A stretch of DNA of 64,000 nucleotides from Oceanisphaera sp. IT1-181 (GCF_033807535.1 NZ_CP136856.1:3423501-3487500); one strand, 5' to 3'. Numbered from the stretch's first letter, positions 1 to 7,796 are shown. A program made the numbers and translations. The notes: generated by a model not told the origin, from the sequence alone.

Positions 1-627
1 GCCCATCATGGCGATAAACAGCGGGTTGTCTTGTAATGAGGTGCCTTGGGCCAATAGCTCGCTGAGCTCAAAACTGCCGCCTATATGGCCCAGTAAAATC
101 AAGCCGGTCATCAAGGCAAGACCACCCGCCACGGTAATAAAAAAGCCCTGCAAGGCGGCCTTGCGGGCTTTTTCTTGTTCGTGATTAAAGCCGATCAGCA
201 AATAGGAGGTAAAGCTGGTCAGCTCCCAAAATACAAACATGGCAATCAAGTTGCTGGATAATACCAAGCCCAACATCGCCGCCATAAAGGCCAGCAAATA
301 CATCAATAACTTATGAATATCTCGGTGGCCTTGTAGATAACGGCCCGCATAAATAAAGATAAAAGTACCAATGCCGGTGATCAGCAAGGCAAACATCAGG
401 CTTAGGCCATCGACCATTAAGCTCAGATTAATATTGAGACTGGGTATCCAAGAATAATGATAATGCAGCGTTTCGCCTGCGGTCACCGCCGGCCAAAACG
501 TTAAAAAATAGCCAAACAATGCCGCCGGCAGTACCGACAGGCACCAACCAATCTTCGCGCCCATAATGCGAGACAGTTGTGGCACCAGAAAGGCTAAAAT
601 AAAGCCCGATAAAATGGCAACAAGCAT
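1..627 (-). CDS. mrpA: Mrp-type Na+/H+ antiporter subunit A, N-terminal part (runs off the window)
   Basis: This is an open frame of 209 codons reading leftwards to the window edge, so only the N-terminus is present. The ATG at 627 follows a strong AGGAGG ribosome binding site. The product is a chain of hydrophobic helices with the segments DGLSLMFALLITGIG, MAAMLGLVLS and FVFWELTSFTSYLLIGF. These are typical of the large MrpA/MnhA subunit, which is related to NuoL and translocates ions in the multisubunit Na+(K+)/H+ antiporter of the inner membrane. The spacing of DGLS and FWELTS favours MrpA over NuoL or HyfB, but the C-terminal half that would separate them is outside the window. Confidence 0.75.
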   Translation of the reverse strand, partial: MLVAILSGFILAFLVPQLSRIMGAKIGWCLSVLPAALFGYFLTFWPAVTAGETLHYHYSWIPSLNINLSLMVDGLSLMFALLITGIGTFIFIYAGRYLQGHRDIHKLLMYLLAFMAAMLGLVLSSNLIAMFVFWELTSFTSYLLIGFNHEQEKARKAALQGFFITVAGGLALMTGLILLGHIGGSFELSELLAQGTSLQDNPLFIAMMG

Positions 628-914
628 AGGAAAATGCCTCCTTTCCTTGCCTGTTCAGGCAATAGAATAAGCTAAAAATAGGGAAGAGATAACACTGGGC
701 AGAGGCTATAGTTAGAAGCTATTTCGATTATTTATCAATAAGCTTATCAATCAGTTAATCGATTATTTTTATATTATTATGGCGATCGATACTACAAGTC
801 GACCTAGTAAAACGCAAGCAGGCCACAGTTTTTTCGCCCGCTTGATAACGTTAATTGAGAGATTGATCTAAGTATTCACCAACTCTATATGCAATAGCGA
901 TTCCAATATTTTAT
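628..914. other. AT-rich intergenic region
   Basis: This is the 287-bp gap between the 3' end of thiD and the start of the antiporter gene, and should hold the antiporter promoter. It is AT-rich, with overlapping palindromic stretches around ATCGATTATT and GCGATCGATAC. No gene or clear terminator is visible. Confidence 0.5.
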
Positions 915-1805
915 TTATGGTACAAGTCGGGTCGGGCCTATTTTGGTAGCGAAAAAATGCTCCACCGGACCTCGGCCTTGGCCGATACGCACTAAACTGC
1001 CAGCCAAAATCGCCTGATCGATATAGTGCTTAGCCCGCTCTACGGCTTCTTCTAAGCTAAAACCTTGACCTAAATAACTGGCCAGCGCCGCCGATAAAGT
1101 ACAGCCAGTGCCGTGGGTATTCGCCGTCATAATGCGCGGCGTATCGAAGCAGCGCACTTGACCACCCATTAATAACCAGTCTGGGCTACGCGCTTCTTGT
1201 TGCAAGAAGCCGCCTTTGATTAATACCGCCTTACAATCCAACTGCTGTAAACCGGCAAATAAGGCTTCTACGTCAGACAAATACTCAGGAATCGCCACCC
1301 CCAATAAAGCCGCCGCTTCCGGTAAGTTAGGCGTGATCACATCCGCCAACGGCAGCAACTCGGTGCGCAAGCAATGCACCGCATCGTCCGCCAGCAACAT
1401 GTCGCCATTGGCGGTCACCATCACAGGATCCACCACTAAATGCTGGGGCTGATAACGGCGCAACGCCGCCGCTACTGTGCGAATGGTTTCGCTATCACCG
1501 AGCATGCCTACTTTCACCGAAGTAATGGCCAAATCGCTGAATACCGCGTCTAATTGCGCTTGGATCATGGCTTGCGGCGTTGGGTGTACTGCGGTCACGC
1601 CTTGAGTATTTTGTGCAGTGAGGGCCGTTATCACAGAGCAGGCGTAACCGCCGGTGGCAGAAATGGCTTTAATATCCGCTTGAATACCCGCGCCACCGCT
1701 GCTGTCTGAGCCGGCAATGGTGAGGACTATTGGTTTTTGGTGATGTGGCTTTTGGTGATGAGGTTTTTGCTTATTTGCTGCATTAGCAGAGAACTGAGTG
1801 GACAT
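915..1805 (-). CDS. thiD: Hydroxymethylpyrimidine/phosphomethylpyrimidine kinase ThiD
   Basis: ThiD phosphorylates HMP and then HMP-P to give HMP-PP, the pyrimidine half of thiamine. The 296-residue protein is a ribokinase-fold kinase. The substrate loop GSDSSGGAGIQADIKA lies near residue 32, DPVMV near 126, and the catalytic anion hole HGTGCTLSAA near 233, all intact. The start at 1805 has AGGAG about 8 bases upstream. The first 26 residues are unusual: HHQKP is repeated in tandem through a 15-bp DNA duplication just before the conserved core. The gene stands alone, not with thiE or thiC, but sits behind its own TPP riboswitch, so it is probably shut off by thiamine pyrophosphate. Confidence 0.95.
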   Translation of the reverse strand: MSTQFSANAANKQKPHHQKPHHQKPIVLTIAGSDSSGGAGIQADIKAISATGGYACSVITALTAQNTQGVTAVHPTPQAMIQAQLDAVFSDLAITSVKVGMLGDSETIRTVAAALRRYQPQHLVVDPVMVTANGDMLLADDAVHCLRTELLPLADVITPNLPEAAALLGVAIPEYLSDVEALFAGLQQLDCKAVLIKGGFLQQEARSPDWLLMGGQVRCFDTPRIMTANTHGTGCTLSAALASYLGQGFSLEEAVERAKHYIDQAILAGSLVRIGQGRGPVEHFFATKIGPTRLVP

Positions 1806-1814
1806 TTATTAAGC

Positions 1815-1830
1815 TCCTTCGGGCGAAGGA
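1815..1830 (-). promoter_or_regulatory. Hairpin that can hide the thiD ribosome binding site
   Basis: Read on the minus strand, UCCUUC-GCCC-GAAGGA forms a 6-bp stem with a four-base loop. The 3' arm contains the GAAGGAG ribosome binding site of thiD. It lies between the TPP aptamer and the start codon and is the likely expression platform, acting on translation. The mechanism is inferred from sequence only. Confidence 0.7.
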
Positions 1831-1855
1831 CTTGCAGGTAAAGTGGCACTTACCC

Positions 1856-1952
1856 GTTAGTTTCCTACGCCAGCATTAACTGGATCAGGTACAGCGGGTC
1901 CGGCATCTACCGTCTCAGCACTTAGGTTTTTGACCAAGGCTCCCCGACTAAC
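1856..1952 (-). promoter_or_regulatory. TPP riboswitch (THI element) controlling thiD
   Basis: The minus strand shows the conserved THI-box blocks in order: GGGGAGCC, GCTGAGA, CCTGATCCAGTTAATGCTGG and CGTAGGAA. P1 is closed by GTTAGT (1952-1947) with ACTAAC (1861-1856). The aptamer binds thiamine pyrophosphate. It ends about 25 bases before the SD-sequestering hairpin of thiD. Confidence 0.95.
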
Positions 1953-1990
1953 AATGGTTGGATAATAGCGACCTACACCTTGAAAAGAAA

Positions 1991-2092
1991 GCCGTACGCT
2001 TTACGCCATACGCGGTAAGTCATACATAAAGAAACACCGAACCAACCGGCTCGGTGCTTTGTTGTTAACGTAACGCGTATAACGTACGGCGT
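1991..2092. repeat. Short interspersed palindromic repeat, copy a (TACGCCATACG family)
   Basis: The left part contains TTACGCCATACGCGGTAA (2001-2018), an 18-bp string found identically at 9193-9210. The right part carries the related inverted motif AACGTACGGCGTG. The two halves bracket the polA terminator. Related elements lie at 9184-9264, 52091-52182 and, partially, near 14519-14555. Confidence 0.6.
2027..2060 (-). terminator. Rho-independent terminator of polA
   Basis: On the minus strand CACCGA (2056-2051) pairs with TCGGTG (2040-2035) around a GC-rich loop and is followed by TTTCTTT. It lies about 45 bases beyond the polA stop codon. Confidence 0.8.
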
Positions 2093-2103
2093 GCAGCTGT
2101 CAG

Positions 2104-4842
2104 TTAATGCGCTTGATCCCAGTTATCGCCGTCGCCGGCTTCAACCAGTAATGGCACATCAATACTGGCCGCATGCTCCATGAGATCGCAGATCTGCTGT
2201 TTAAACTCTTCGACTTTATCTTCACGAATTTCAAACACCAACTCATCGTGTACTTGCATCAGCATGCGCACTTCACCGTCGGCTTGGCTCTTTAACCAAG
2301 CCGCGACCTTGATCATGGCTTTCTTGATGATATCGGCGGCGGTTCCCTGCATTGGCGCGTTGATCGCGGCACGTTCGGCGCCTTTACGGCGCGCACCGTT
2401 TTTAGCGTTGATCTCAGGCAAATATAAGCGACGACCAAACAAAGTCTCCACGTAGCCTTTATCTGCGGCCAGAGCGCGGGTGTCTTCCATGTATTTGAGC
2501 ACGCCTGGGTAGCGCTCAAAGTAAATATCCATATAAGCCTGAGACTCATGGCGCGCAATACCTAACTGGCGAGACAAACCAAAGGCACTCATGCCATAAA
2601 TCAAACCAAAGTTAATGGCCTTGGCCCGACGACGCTGCTCGGTAGTTACGCTGTCGAGCGCCACGCCAAACACTTCCGCCGCGGTGGCCTTGTGGATATC
2701 CAAGCCTTGGCCGAAGGCATCGAGCAGGCCTTTATCTTTGGAGAGGTGCGCCATGATGCGCAGTTCAATTTGCGAGTAATCCGCCGCCACCAACTTATAG
2801 CCTGGCTCGGCAATAAAAGCTTGGCGAATGCGCCGCCCTTCGGTCGTACGAATCGGAATATTTTGTAAGTTAGGATCCGAGGACGACAAGCGACCAGTCG
2901 CCGCATTGGCCTGATGATAGGAGGTATGAATGCGCCCACTGTGCTGATTCACCATCAATGGCAGCTTGTCCGTGTAAGTGGACTTGAGCTTGCTTAAGCC
3001 ACGATATTCCATCAATAACTTAGGCAGCGGATAATCCAGCGCCAGCTCTTGCAGCACTTCTTCTGCCGTTGAAGGCGCGCCCTTAGGCGTCTTTTTCAAA
3101 ATCGGCAGTGCCAGCTTGGTAAACAGGATTTCACCCAACTGCTTAGGCGAGCTTAAGTTAAAGGGTTCGCCCGCTAATTCATGAGCTTGTAGCTCTAGTT
3201 CTTTCAGACGCTTGGCAATTTCATCGCTTTGGATGGCCAGCAGCTTGCTGTCTATCTTAACGCCTGTGTACTCCATCTCAGCCAAAATCGGCACTAATGG
3301 CATTTCAATGTCGGTAAATACGCTTTGCAGCTCAGGCTCGGCGGCCAGTTGTTCGGCTAAATGATGGTGCAAGCGCAGCGTTATGTCTGCGTCTTCTGCC
3401 GCATAAAATGCCGCTTCTTCTAAGGGAATTTGATTAAACGTCAGCTGCTTAGCACCCTTGCCGGCAATGGCCTCAAAGGGCGTGGTGGCGTGATTTAAGA
3501 AGAAATTAGCCATGCTGTCCATGTCGTGACGCGTTTGTACCGAGTTCAGTACATAAGACTCCAACATGGTATCCAGCCCAATGCCACGCATCTGAATATC
3601 GTGATTTTTCAATACATTGGCATCGTACTTTAAATTCTGACCCAATTTAATCGGCAGCTCGGCTTCTAGCAGCGGCTTTAACGCCGCCAATACCACGGCT
3701 TCACTCAACTGCTCCGGCGCATCTAAATAATCATGGCCAAAGGGCACATAGGCCGCCTCTCCCGCCTCTACGGAAAACGACATGCCCACTATTCGTGCGT
3801 CGCGATAATTTAGGCTGGTGGTTTCGGTATCAAAGGCAAAATACGGTGCCTTGGCCAAGCGCCCTACCCAGTCTTGCAACTCGGCTTCGGTCAGAATGGT
3901 CTGATAATTCACGTCCATGGCCGGTGCCGCAGGCTTGGCGGATACCGCGGCAAGCTCTGGATCCAACTCGGCTAACAAATTACGAAATTCATATTCTTGA
4001 TATAGCGCTTTTAGTGCTTCGGTATCCGGCGGGGTTTGCAGCAACTCGGCGGGGCCACAATGCAACTCCACATCGGTTTTAATGGTGGCCAAGGTATAAG
4101 ATAAGTCCAAGATCTCTTTATGTTCGACAAACTTAGCGGCAAAGCTCTTAGATCCACGAAAGCCCAAATCCGCCACTTTATCGAGCTGAGCTGCAATCTG
4201 TTCAATCGAGCCCAAGCCCTGCAACAAGGCCAGCGCGGTTTTTTCACCTACGCCCGGCATGCCCGGAATGTTATCCACTTTATCGCCCACTAGCGCCAGC
4301 AGATCTATGATCAGCTCTGGCGGCACGCCAAACTTCTCGATCACACCATTGCGGTCCATAAACTCATTTTTCATGGTGTCCATTAACAGCACATGATCGG
4401 TGACCAACTGCGCCATGTCTTTATCGCCGGTGCTGATCACCACATCTAATTGCTGCTCGGTGGCTTGGCGCGCCAGCGTGCCGATCACGTCATCCGCTTC
4501 TACGCCAGACTCAATCAATAGCGGCAAGCCCATGGCTTTAATAATGTTGTGAATTGGTTCTATTTGGCTACGTAGATCGTCGGGCATGGAGGGCCGCTGT
4601 GCCTTATATTCCGAGTACAGATCGTCACGAAAGGTCTTACCTTTGGCATCAAACACCACTGTCACTTGCGAGTCGGGAAACTGCTTGTGCAGGCTGCGCA
4701 GCATATTAGTGACCACGCGAACTGCCCCACTGGGGCGGCCGTCACTGGTACGTAGATCCGCCTTTAAAGAGGCAAAATAGGCACGATAAAGATAAGAAGA
4801 TCCATCAACTAGGATCAGAGGTTTACTGGGTAAGGCAGCCAT
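2104..4842 (-). CDS. polA: DNA polymerase I
   Basis: This 912-residue protein performs repair synthesis and Okazaki-fragment maturation. The N-terminal 5'-3' exonuclease (about 1-290) has LILVDGSSYLYRAY and STGDKDMAQLV. The proofreading domain keeps its acidic residues (DTETTSL near 337; YAAEDADITLRL). The polymerase domain has motif A (ADYSQIELRIMAHLS, near 690), motif B (RRRAKAINFGLIYG) and motif C (QVHDELV, near 865). All three activities should be present. Length is close to that of E. coli Pol I (928). It is a single gene with its own terminator; the region upstream is GATC-rich and carries a DnaA box. Confidence 0.98.
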   Translation of the reverse strand: MAALPSKPLILVDGSSYLYRAYFASLKADLRTSDGRPSGAVRVVTNMLRSLHKQFPDSQVTVVFDAKGKTFRDDLYSEYKAQRPSMPDDLRSQIEPIHNIIKAMGLPLLIESGVEADDVIGTLARQATEQQLDVVISTGDKDMAQLVTDHVLLMDTMKNEFMDRNGVIEKFGVPPELIIDLLALVGDKVDNIPGMPGVGEKTALALLQGLGSIEQIAAQLDKVADLGFRGSKSFAAKFVEHKEILDLSYTLATIKTDVELHCGPAELLQTPPDTEALKALYQEYEFRNLLAELDPELAAVSAKPAAPAMDVNYQTILTEAELQDWVGRLAKAPYFAFDTETTSLNYRDARIVGMSFSVEAGEAAYVPFGHDYLDAPEQLSEAVVLAALKPLLEAELPIKLGQNLKYDANVLKNHDIQMRGIGLDTMLESYVLNSVQTRHDMDSMANFFLNHATTPFEAIAGKGAKQLTFNQIPLEEAAFYAAEDADITLRLHHHLAEQLAAEPELQSVFTDIEMPLVPILAEMEYTGVKIDSKLLAIQSDEIAKRLKELELQAHELAGEPFNLSSPKQLGEILFTKLALPILKKTPKGAPSTAEEVLQELALDYPLPKLLMEYRGLSKLKSTYTDKLPLMVNQHSGRIHTSYHQANAATGRLSSSDPNLQNIPIRTTEGRRIRQAFIAEPGYKLVAADYSQIELRIMAHLSKDKGLLDAFGQGLDIHKATAAEVFGVALDSVTTEQRRRAKAINFGLIYGMSAFGLSRQLGIARHESQAYMDIYFERYPGVLKYMEDTRALAADKGYVETLFGRRLYLPEINAKNGARRKGAERAAINAPMQGTAADIIKKAMIKVAAWLKSQADGEVRMLMQVHDELVFEIREDKVEEFKQQICDLMEHAASIDVPLLVEAGDGDNWDQAH

Positions 4843-4920
4843 GGTGTCGTTCTCGTTAATGCGTTACCTATTAGCATGCCACAGCCAGGCTGTTGACACC
4901 ACGGCGAGCACTTTCTAGCC

Positions 4921-5027
4921 TGTGGATAAGTCTGTGCAAAGGCGATCTACACAAGATCTAGTCAAAAAACATTAGATCTTACTTATCAGACACTTAGAGA
5001 AAAATACTTGATCTGGCATTAAGATCT
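4921..5027. promoter_or_regulatory. DnaA box followed by a cluster of five GATC sites
   Basis: A perfect 9-mer DnaA box, TGTGGATAA, lies at 4921-4929. It is followed by GATC at 4944, 4955, 4975, 5010 and 5023, three of them inside AGATCT (4954, 4974, 5022), with two exactly 20 bp apart. The surroundings are AT-rich. The region lies between the divergent polA and elbB genes (4843-5203), so it may simply hold their promoters. It has the ingredients of a DnaA/SeqA-responsive region, but one box is far too few for a standard oriC. Confidence 0.45.
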
Positions 5028-5203
5028 TGCAATGTGGAAATCTCTTTAGATGGCCTTGTGAATTATATGTAAGAGGTGAGGCGTAAATGGTGAGGTGCAA
5101 GATGATAAACATACTCAAACCTGCAAACTCAGTGTTTTACTGTTAGCTTTAGCCCTTCACTCTTTACACTTCTCTCCTCACGTTCACTTACAAGGAATAA
5201 GGT

Positions 5204-5851
5204 ATGAAAAAAGTTGCCATTATTTTAAGCGGCTGCGGCGTGAATGACGGTTCTGAAATTCATGAAGCCGTGCTCTGCTTATTACACCTCACCAAACAGG
5301 GCGCGAGCTATCAATGCTTTGCGCCCGATAAACCCCAAGAGACTACCAATCATCTCACGGGAACATTAGACGCTGGCCAACAGCGCAATGTACTAACCGA
5401 AGCGGCGCGCATTGCTCGGGGCGAGATTAAACCGCTCACCGAGCTCAATGTGAGCGATTTTGATGCACTGCTGTTACCTGGCGGTTTTGGCGTGGCGAAA
5501 AACTTAAGTGACTTTGCCAGTCAAGGCACAGACATGCAGCTCGATGCCCAAGTGCAGGCGGCCTGCAAGTCGTTTGCCAGTGCCCGCAAACCCGCAGGCT
5601 ACTGTTGCATAGCGCCCATCTTGATCCCGCGCGTTTATCCAGCTGGCGTGAAAGGCACTATCGGCACAGACACGGGCACCGCCGATGCTTTTATCGCCAT
5701 GGGCGGCGAGCACATCGGCTGTGCGGTGACGGACGTAGTAGAGGATGCCCGTTATCAGGTGATCTCGACCCCCGCCTACATGCTAGCCAAAAACATTGCC
5801 GAGGCGGATATTGGTATCGGCAAACTAGTGAAACGCTTATTGGAGATGTAA
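5204..5851 (+). CDS. elbB: Isoprenoid biosynthesis glyoxalase ElbB (DJ-1/PfpI family)
   Basis: This 215-residue class-I glutamine-amidotransferase-like protein resembles E. coli ElbB along its whole length: ILSGCGVNDGSEIHEAVL at the N-terminus, LLPGGFGVAKNLSDFA mid-protein, the nucleophile-elbow cysteines in GYCCIAPILIP, and TPAYMLAKNIAEA near the end. ElbB is reported to have glyoxalase activity and to influence isoprenoid synthesis; the physiological substrate is uncertain. The ATG follows CAAGGAATAAGGT. It is a single gene. Confidence 0.93.
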   Translation: MKKVAIILSGCGVNDGSEIHEAVLCLLHLTKQGASYQCFAPDKPQETTNHLTGTLDAGQQRNVLTEAARIARGEIKPLTELNVSDFDALLLPGGFGVAKNLSDFASQGTDMQLDAQVQAACKSFASARKPAGYCCIAPILIPRVYPAGVKGTIGTDTGTADAFIAMGGEHIGCAVTDVVEDARYQVISTPAYMLAKNIAEADIGIGKLVKRLLEM

Positions 5852-5901
5852 GAGCAGCGCCCAGCACTAGGCGCCTAGCTAAGTTCAAAAGACTAGAAAT
5901 G

Positions 5902-6084
5902 TTTTTGCCACGGAAGAACACGGAATCCACGGAAAAATTAAGATGATATAAACTCGACAAGTAATAAGATCCTATTATGGTAAGACCTCCCTTTCTTATG
6001 GCTTGGGGTGGCTCTTACCATAAAAATCACTTTCAGATCTGATCTCTATTTTTCCGTGTTCTTCCGTGGATTCCGTGGCGAAGA
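5902..6084. repeat. MITE-like interspersed repeat, copy 1
   Basis: An element of about 183 bp bounded by inverted ends TTTTTGCCACGGAAGAACA and TTCCGTGGATTCCGTGGC. Each end holds three units of CACGGAA at a 9-10 bp period, with the middle units in swapped order. A core motif TTTCAGATCTGATCTCTATT (6031-6050) lies just inside the right end and recurs in copies at 27248-27427 and 38962-39211. No coding capacity and no obvious target duplication. The right end stops about 15 bp before the ryhB terminator. Confidence 0.75.
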
Positions 6085-6098
6085 AGTCTCAATCGCAT

Positions 6099-6123
6099 AA
6101 AAAAGGCCAGCATAAGCTGGCCT
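6099..6123 (-). terminator. Rho-independent terminator of the RyhB-like RNA
   Basis: A perfect 8-bp stem AGGCCAGC/GCTGGCCT (6104-6111 with 6116-6123) with a four-base loop is followed on the minus strand by six T. There is no T-run on the plus side, so it acts on minus-strand transcripts. Confidence 0.9.
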
Positions 6124-6193
6124 AAAAAACTCTGGAAGCAATGTGAGCAATGTGAGCAATGTCGTGCCTTCAAAAACTTATCTCCGCTTACCG

Positions 6194-6226
6194 CATAACT
6201 TAACCATAACTTAACCATAACTTAAC
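6194..6226. repeat. Three tandem 11-bp repeats inside the sRNA gene
   Basis: CATAACTTAAC occurs three times head to tail at 6194-6204, 6205-6215 and 6216-6226. They fall in the 5' region of the RyhB-like transcript and look like a slippage expansion. Confidence 0.9.
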
Positions 6227-6260
6227 GTCGCGGGGAACCACTCCTCGAAAGCAAAGTAAC

Positions 6261-6279
6261 GATAACTATTATCATTACT
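6261..6279. promoter_or_regulatory. Fur box
   Basis: GATAACTATTATCATTACT matches 14 of 19 positions of the Fur consensus. A further partial match (ACTATCATTT) lies immediately to the right. It sits between the predicted -35 and -10 of the RyhB-like RNA and could also affect the rightward gene at 6416. Confidence 0.75.
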
Positions 6280-6415
6280 GTTTGCAACTATCATTTACAC
6301 TTTTTTCAATCCTGCTCGCCAGCGTCCCTAGCCGGTGCGGCTACTAGTTATGTCTCTACTACAATAAACAACACTGCTTTAGCTGAGATCTAGAGCTTAT
6401 TGAGGAGGGAACCTT

Positions 6416-7054
6416 ATGACTAAGCGCTGGCTATGGATAAGTTTATTAATGCCCAACCTACTGCTGGCAGGACAGCTGTTGGCCGCAGAGTCGAATACCG
6501 CGACTAAAGAAGCGATTGAAGCCGCTCATGAAGCAGAAAACGAAATTAAACAGGCAATCACAGCCGCCGCCGAGGCTTATCAAGCAGGCGAGCTGTCCCA
6601 GGCGGTGACGCAATTAGATTATTCCGCCACCTTAATCCGCCAACTACAAGCGGTTGAGCTGGGTAAGTTATTTCCTGAGCCTTTACCCGGCTGGCAAGCA
6701 GATAAGGTAGACAGCCAAGCGGGAGCCGCAGGGCTTTTTGGCGGTGGTATTAATGCCTCACGCAATTATCACAAAGGCGACCATCGTCTAGAGATAAGTA
6801 TCATGAAAGACTCGCCGCTGCTGCAAACCATGGGCATGCTGTTTGCTAACCCCAGTATGGCGACCATGGGTGGCTACAAGATGAAGCGCATTCAAGGGCA
6901 CACCGCCATGAGCAAAGCAGAAGATAACCACCAAGAGCTACAGATGATGATCGAAAACCGCATTTTGCTGCAGTTTAATGGCCGCAATATCAGCGAAGAC
7001 GACCTCAAGGCTTATGCTGAAGCCGTCGACATTGAGGCCATCACTAAACTCTAA
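6416..7054 (+). CDS. Secreted hypothetical protein
   Basis: I do not recognise this 212-residue protein. It starts at an ATG behind GAGGAGGGA. The N-terminus is a signal peptide with a hydrophobic stretch (LWISLLMPNLLLAGQLLA) and a probable cleavage after LLAAES. Residues about 28-75 are rich in Ala and Glu and probably helical. The remainder has a GLFGGGINASRNY segment and a methionine-rich stretch (MGMLFANPSMATMGGYKMKRI). It is probably periplasmic. It diverges from the RyhB-like RNA and the Fur box lies about 140 bp upstream, so iron control is possible but unproven. It is followed directly by convergent yhhQ. Confidence 0.8.
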   Translation: MTKRWLWISLLMPNLLLAGQLLAAESNTATKEAIEAAHEAENEIKQAITAAAEAYQAGELSQAVTQLDYSATLIRQLQAVELGKLFPEPLPGWQADKVDSQAGAAGLFGGGINASRNYHKGDHRLEISIMKDSPLLQTMGMLFANPSMATMGGYKMKRIQGHTAMSKAEDNHQELQMMIENRILLQFNGRNISEDDLKAYAEAVDIEAITKL

Positions 7055-7091
7055 GTGCGACTGGCGCTAGTGGCTCGCTGCGCCTTGCTGT

Positions 7092-7757
7092 TTAGCTTCT
7101 TACTGTTTGTACCTTAAGACCGGTTTCACCAATAAACTTGCTGCTCAAGTACTTGAGCAGCAAGCCATAGGCTGGCACAAATAAGACCAAACTAAACAGC
7201 AGCTTAACTCCGTAATCTACCCAAGCAATCTCCACCCAATGTTGTGCCATAAAGGGATCGGGTGAGCGATAAAACGCCAAGCTAAAAAACACCAGCGTAT
7301 CGACTAAATTGCCAAAAATAGTGGAGCAAGTGGGCGCTATCCACCAGGCTTTTACTTGGCGTAACCGGTTAAACACCGACACATCCATGATCTGGCCCAA
7401 CACATAAGCCATAAAACTGGCCAGTGCGATGCGCGCCACAAACAAGTTGAACTCAGACAGCGCCGCTAGCCCTTGATATTTAGCCTCAAAAAACAATACC
7501 GACAACACATAAGAGCTGGCCAAGGCCGGCAGCATCACCAATAAAATAATGCGCCGCGCCATGGCCGCACCAAAGATGCGCACCGTCAGATCGGTCGCTA
7601 AATAAATAAAGGGAAAACTCAGTGCACCCCAAGTGGTGTGAAAACCAAACAGGGTAAAAGGCAACTGCACCAGATAGTTACTGGCGGCAATAATAGCGAC
7701 GTGAAAGAAAGACAGCCGAAATAAGGCCGTATTGTACTGCTGAGGTGAAATAACCAT
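7092..7757 (-). CDS. yhhQ: Queuosine precursor transporter (VUT family)
   Basis: This 221-residue inner-membrane protein has about six hydrophobic helices. Family features are YLVQLPF near the start, FPFIYLATDLTVRIFG, and the internal APTCSTIFGNLVDTLVFF. The YhhQ family imports 7-cyano- and 7-aminomethyl-deazaguanine for queuosine modification of tRNA. The preQ1 riboswitch directly upstream independently supports this. The start codon at 7757 follows AAGG inside the riboswitch tail. Confidence 0.92.
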   Translation of the reverse strand: MVISPQQYNTALFRLSFFHVAIIAASNYLVQLPFTLFGFHTTWGALSFPFIYLATDLTVRIFGAAMARRIILLVMLPALASSYVLSVLFFEAKYQGLAALSEFNLFVARIALASFMAYVLGQIMDVSVFNRLRQVKAWWIAPTCSTIFGNLVDTLVFFSLAFYRSPDPFMAQHWVEIAWVDYGVKLLFSLVLFVPAYGLLLKYLSSKFIGETGLKVQTVRS

Positions 7758-7761
7758 GATA

Positions 7762-7796
7762 GACCTTTTTTATAATGGGGTTAGGGAACCCATTCC
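7762..7796 (-). promoter_or_regulatory. PreQ1 class I riboswitch controlling yhhQ
   Basis: On the minus strand ATGGGTT-CCCT-AACCCCAT makes a short hairpin, followed by the A-rich tail TATAAAAAAGG. This is the compact H-type pseudoknot layout of preQ1-I aptamers, resembling the Thermoanaerobacter type. The AAGG at the end of the tail is the ribosome binding site of yhhQ, so ligand binding should block translation. Confidence 0.8.

Larger units (their letters stand above)
6099..6252 (-). ncRNA. ryhB: RyhB-type Fur-regulated small RNA
   Basis: The minus strand contains GCACGACATTGCTCACATT, the target-pairing core of enterobacterial RyhB, continuing to CATTGCTTCCAG and ending in a strong terminator (GGCCAGC-TTAT-GCTGGCC plus U6). 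A possible promoter has -35 TTGCAA (6287-6282) and -10 TATCGT (6264-6259), 17 bp apart, with a Fur box between them, which puts the 5' end near 6252. RyhB represses iron-rich proteins through Hfq when iron is scarce. Two features are unusual: the core has three ACATTGCTC-type units where E. coli has two, and the 5' half carries three tandem 11-bp repeats (6194-6226). The exact 5' end is not known. Confidence 0.88.

Noticed and set aside
4843..5203. Spot 42 RNA or a full oriC next to polA
   Set aside because: The Spot 42 consensus is absent, and only one clear DnaA box is present; oriC would need several, plus an unwinding element.
6033..6218. 61-codon minus-strand ORF over the repeat and small RNA
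   Set aside because: It is assembled from the MITE-like end, the terminator and the tandem repeats of the RyhB-like RNA, and has no ribosome binding site.
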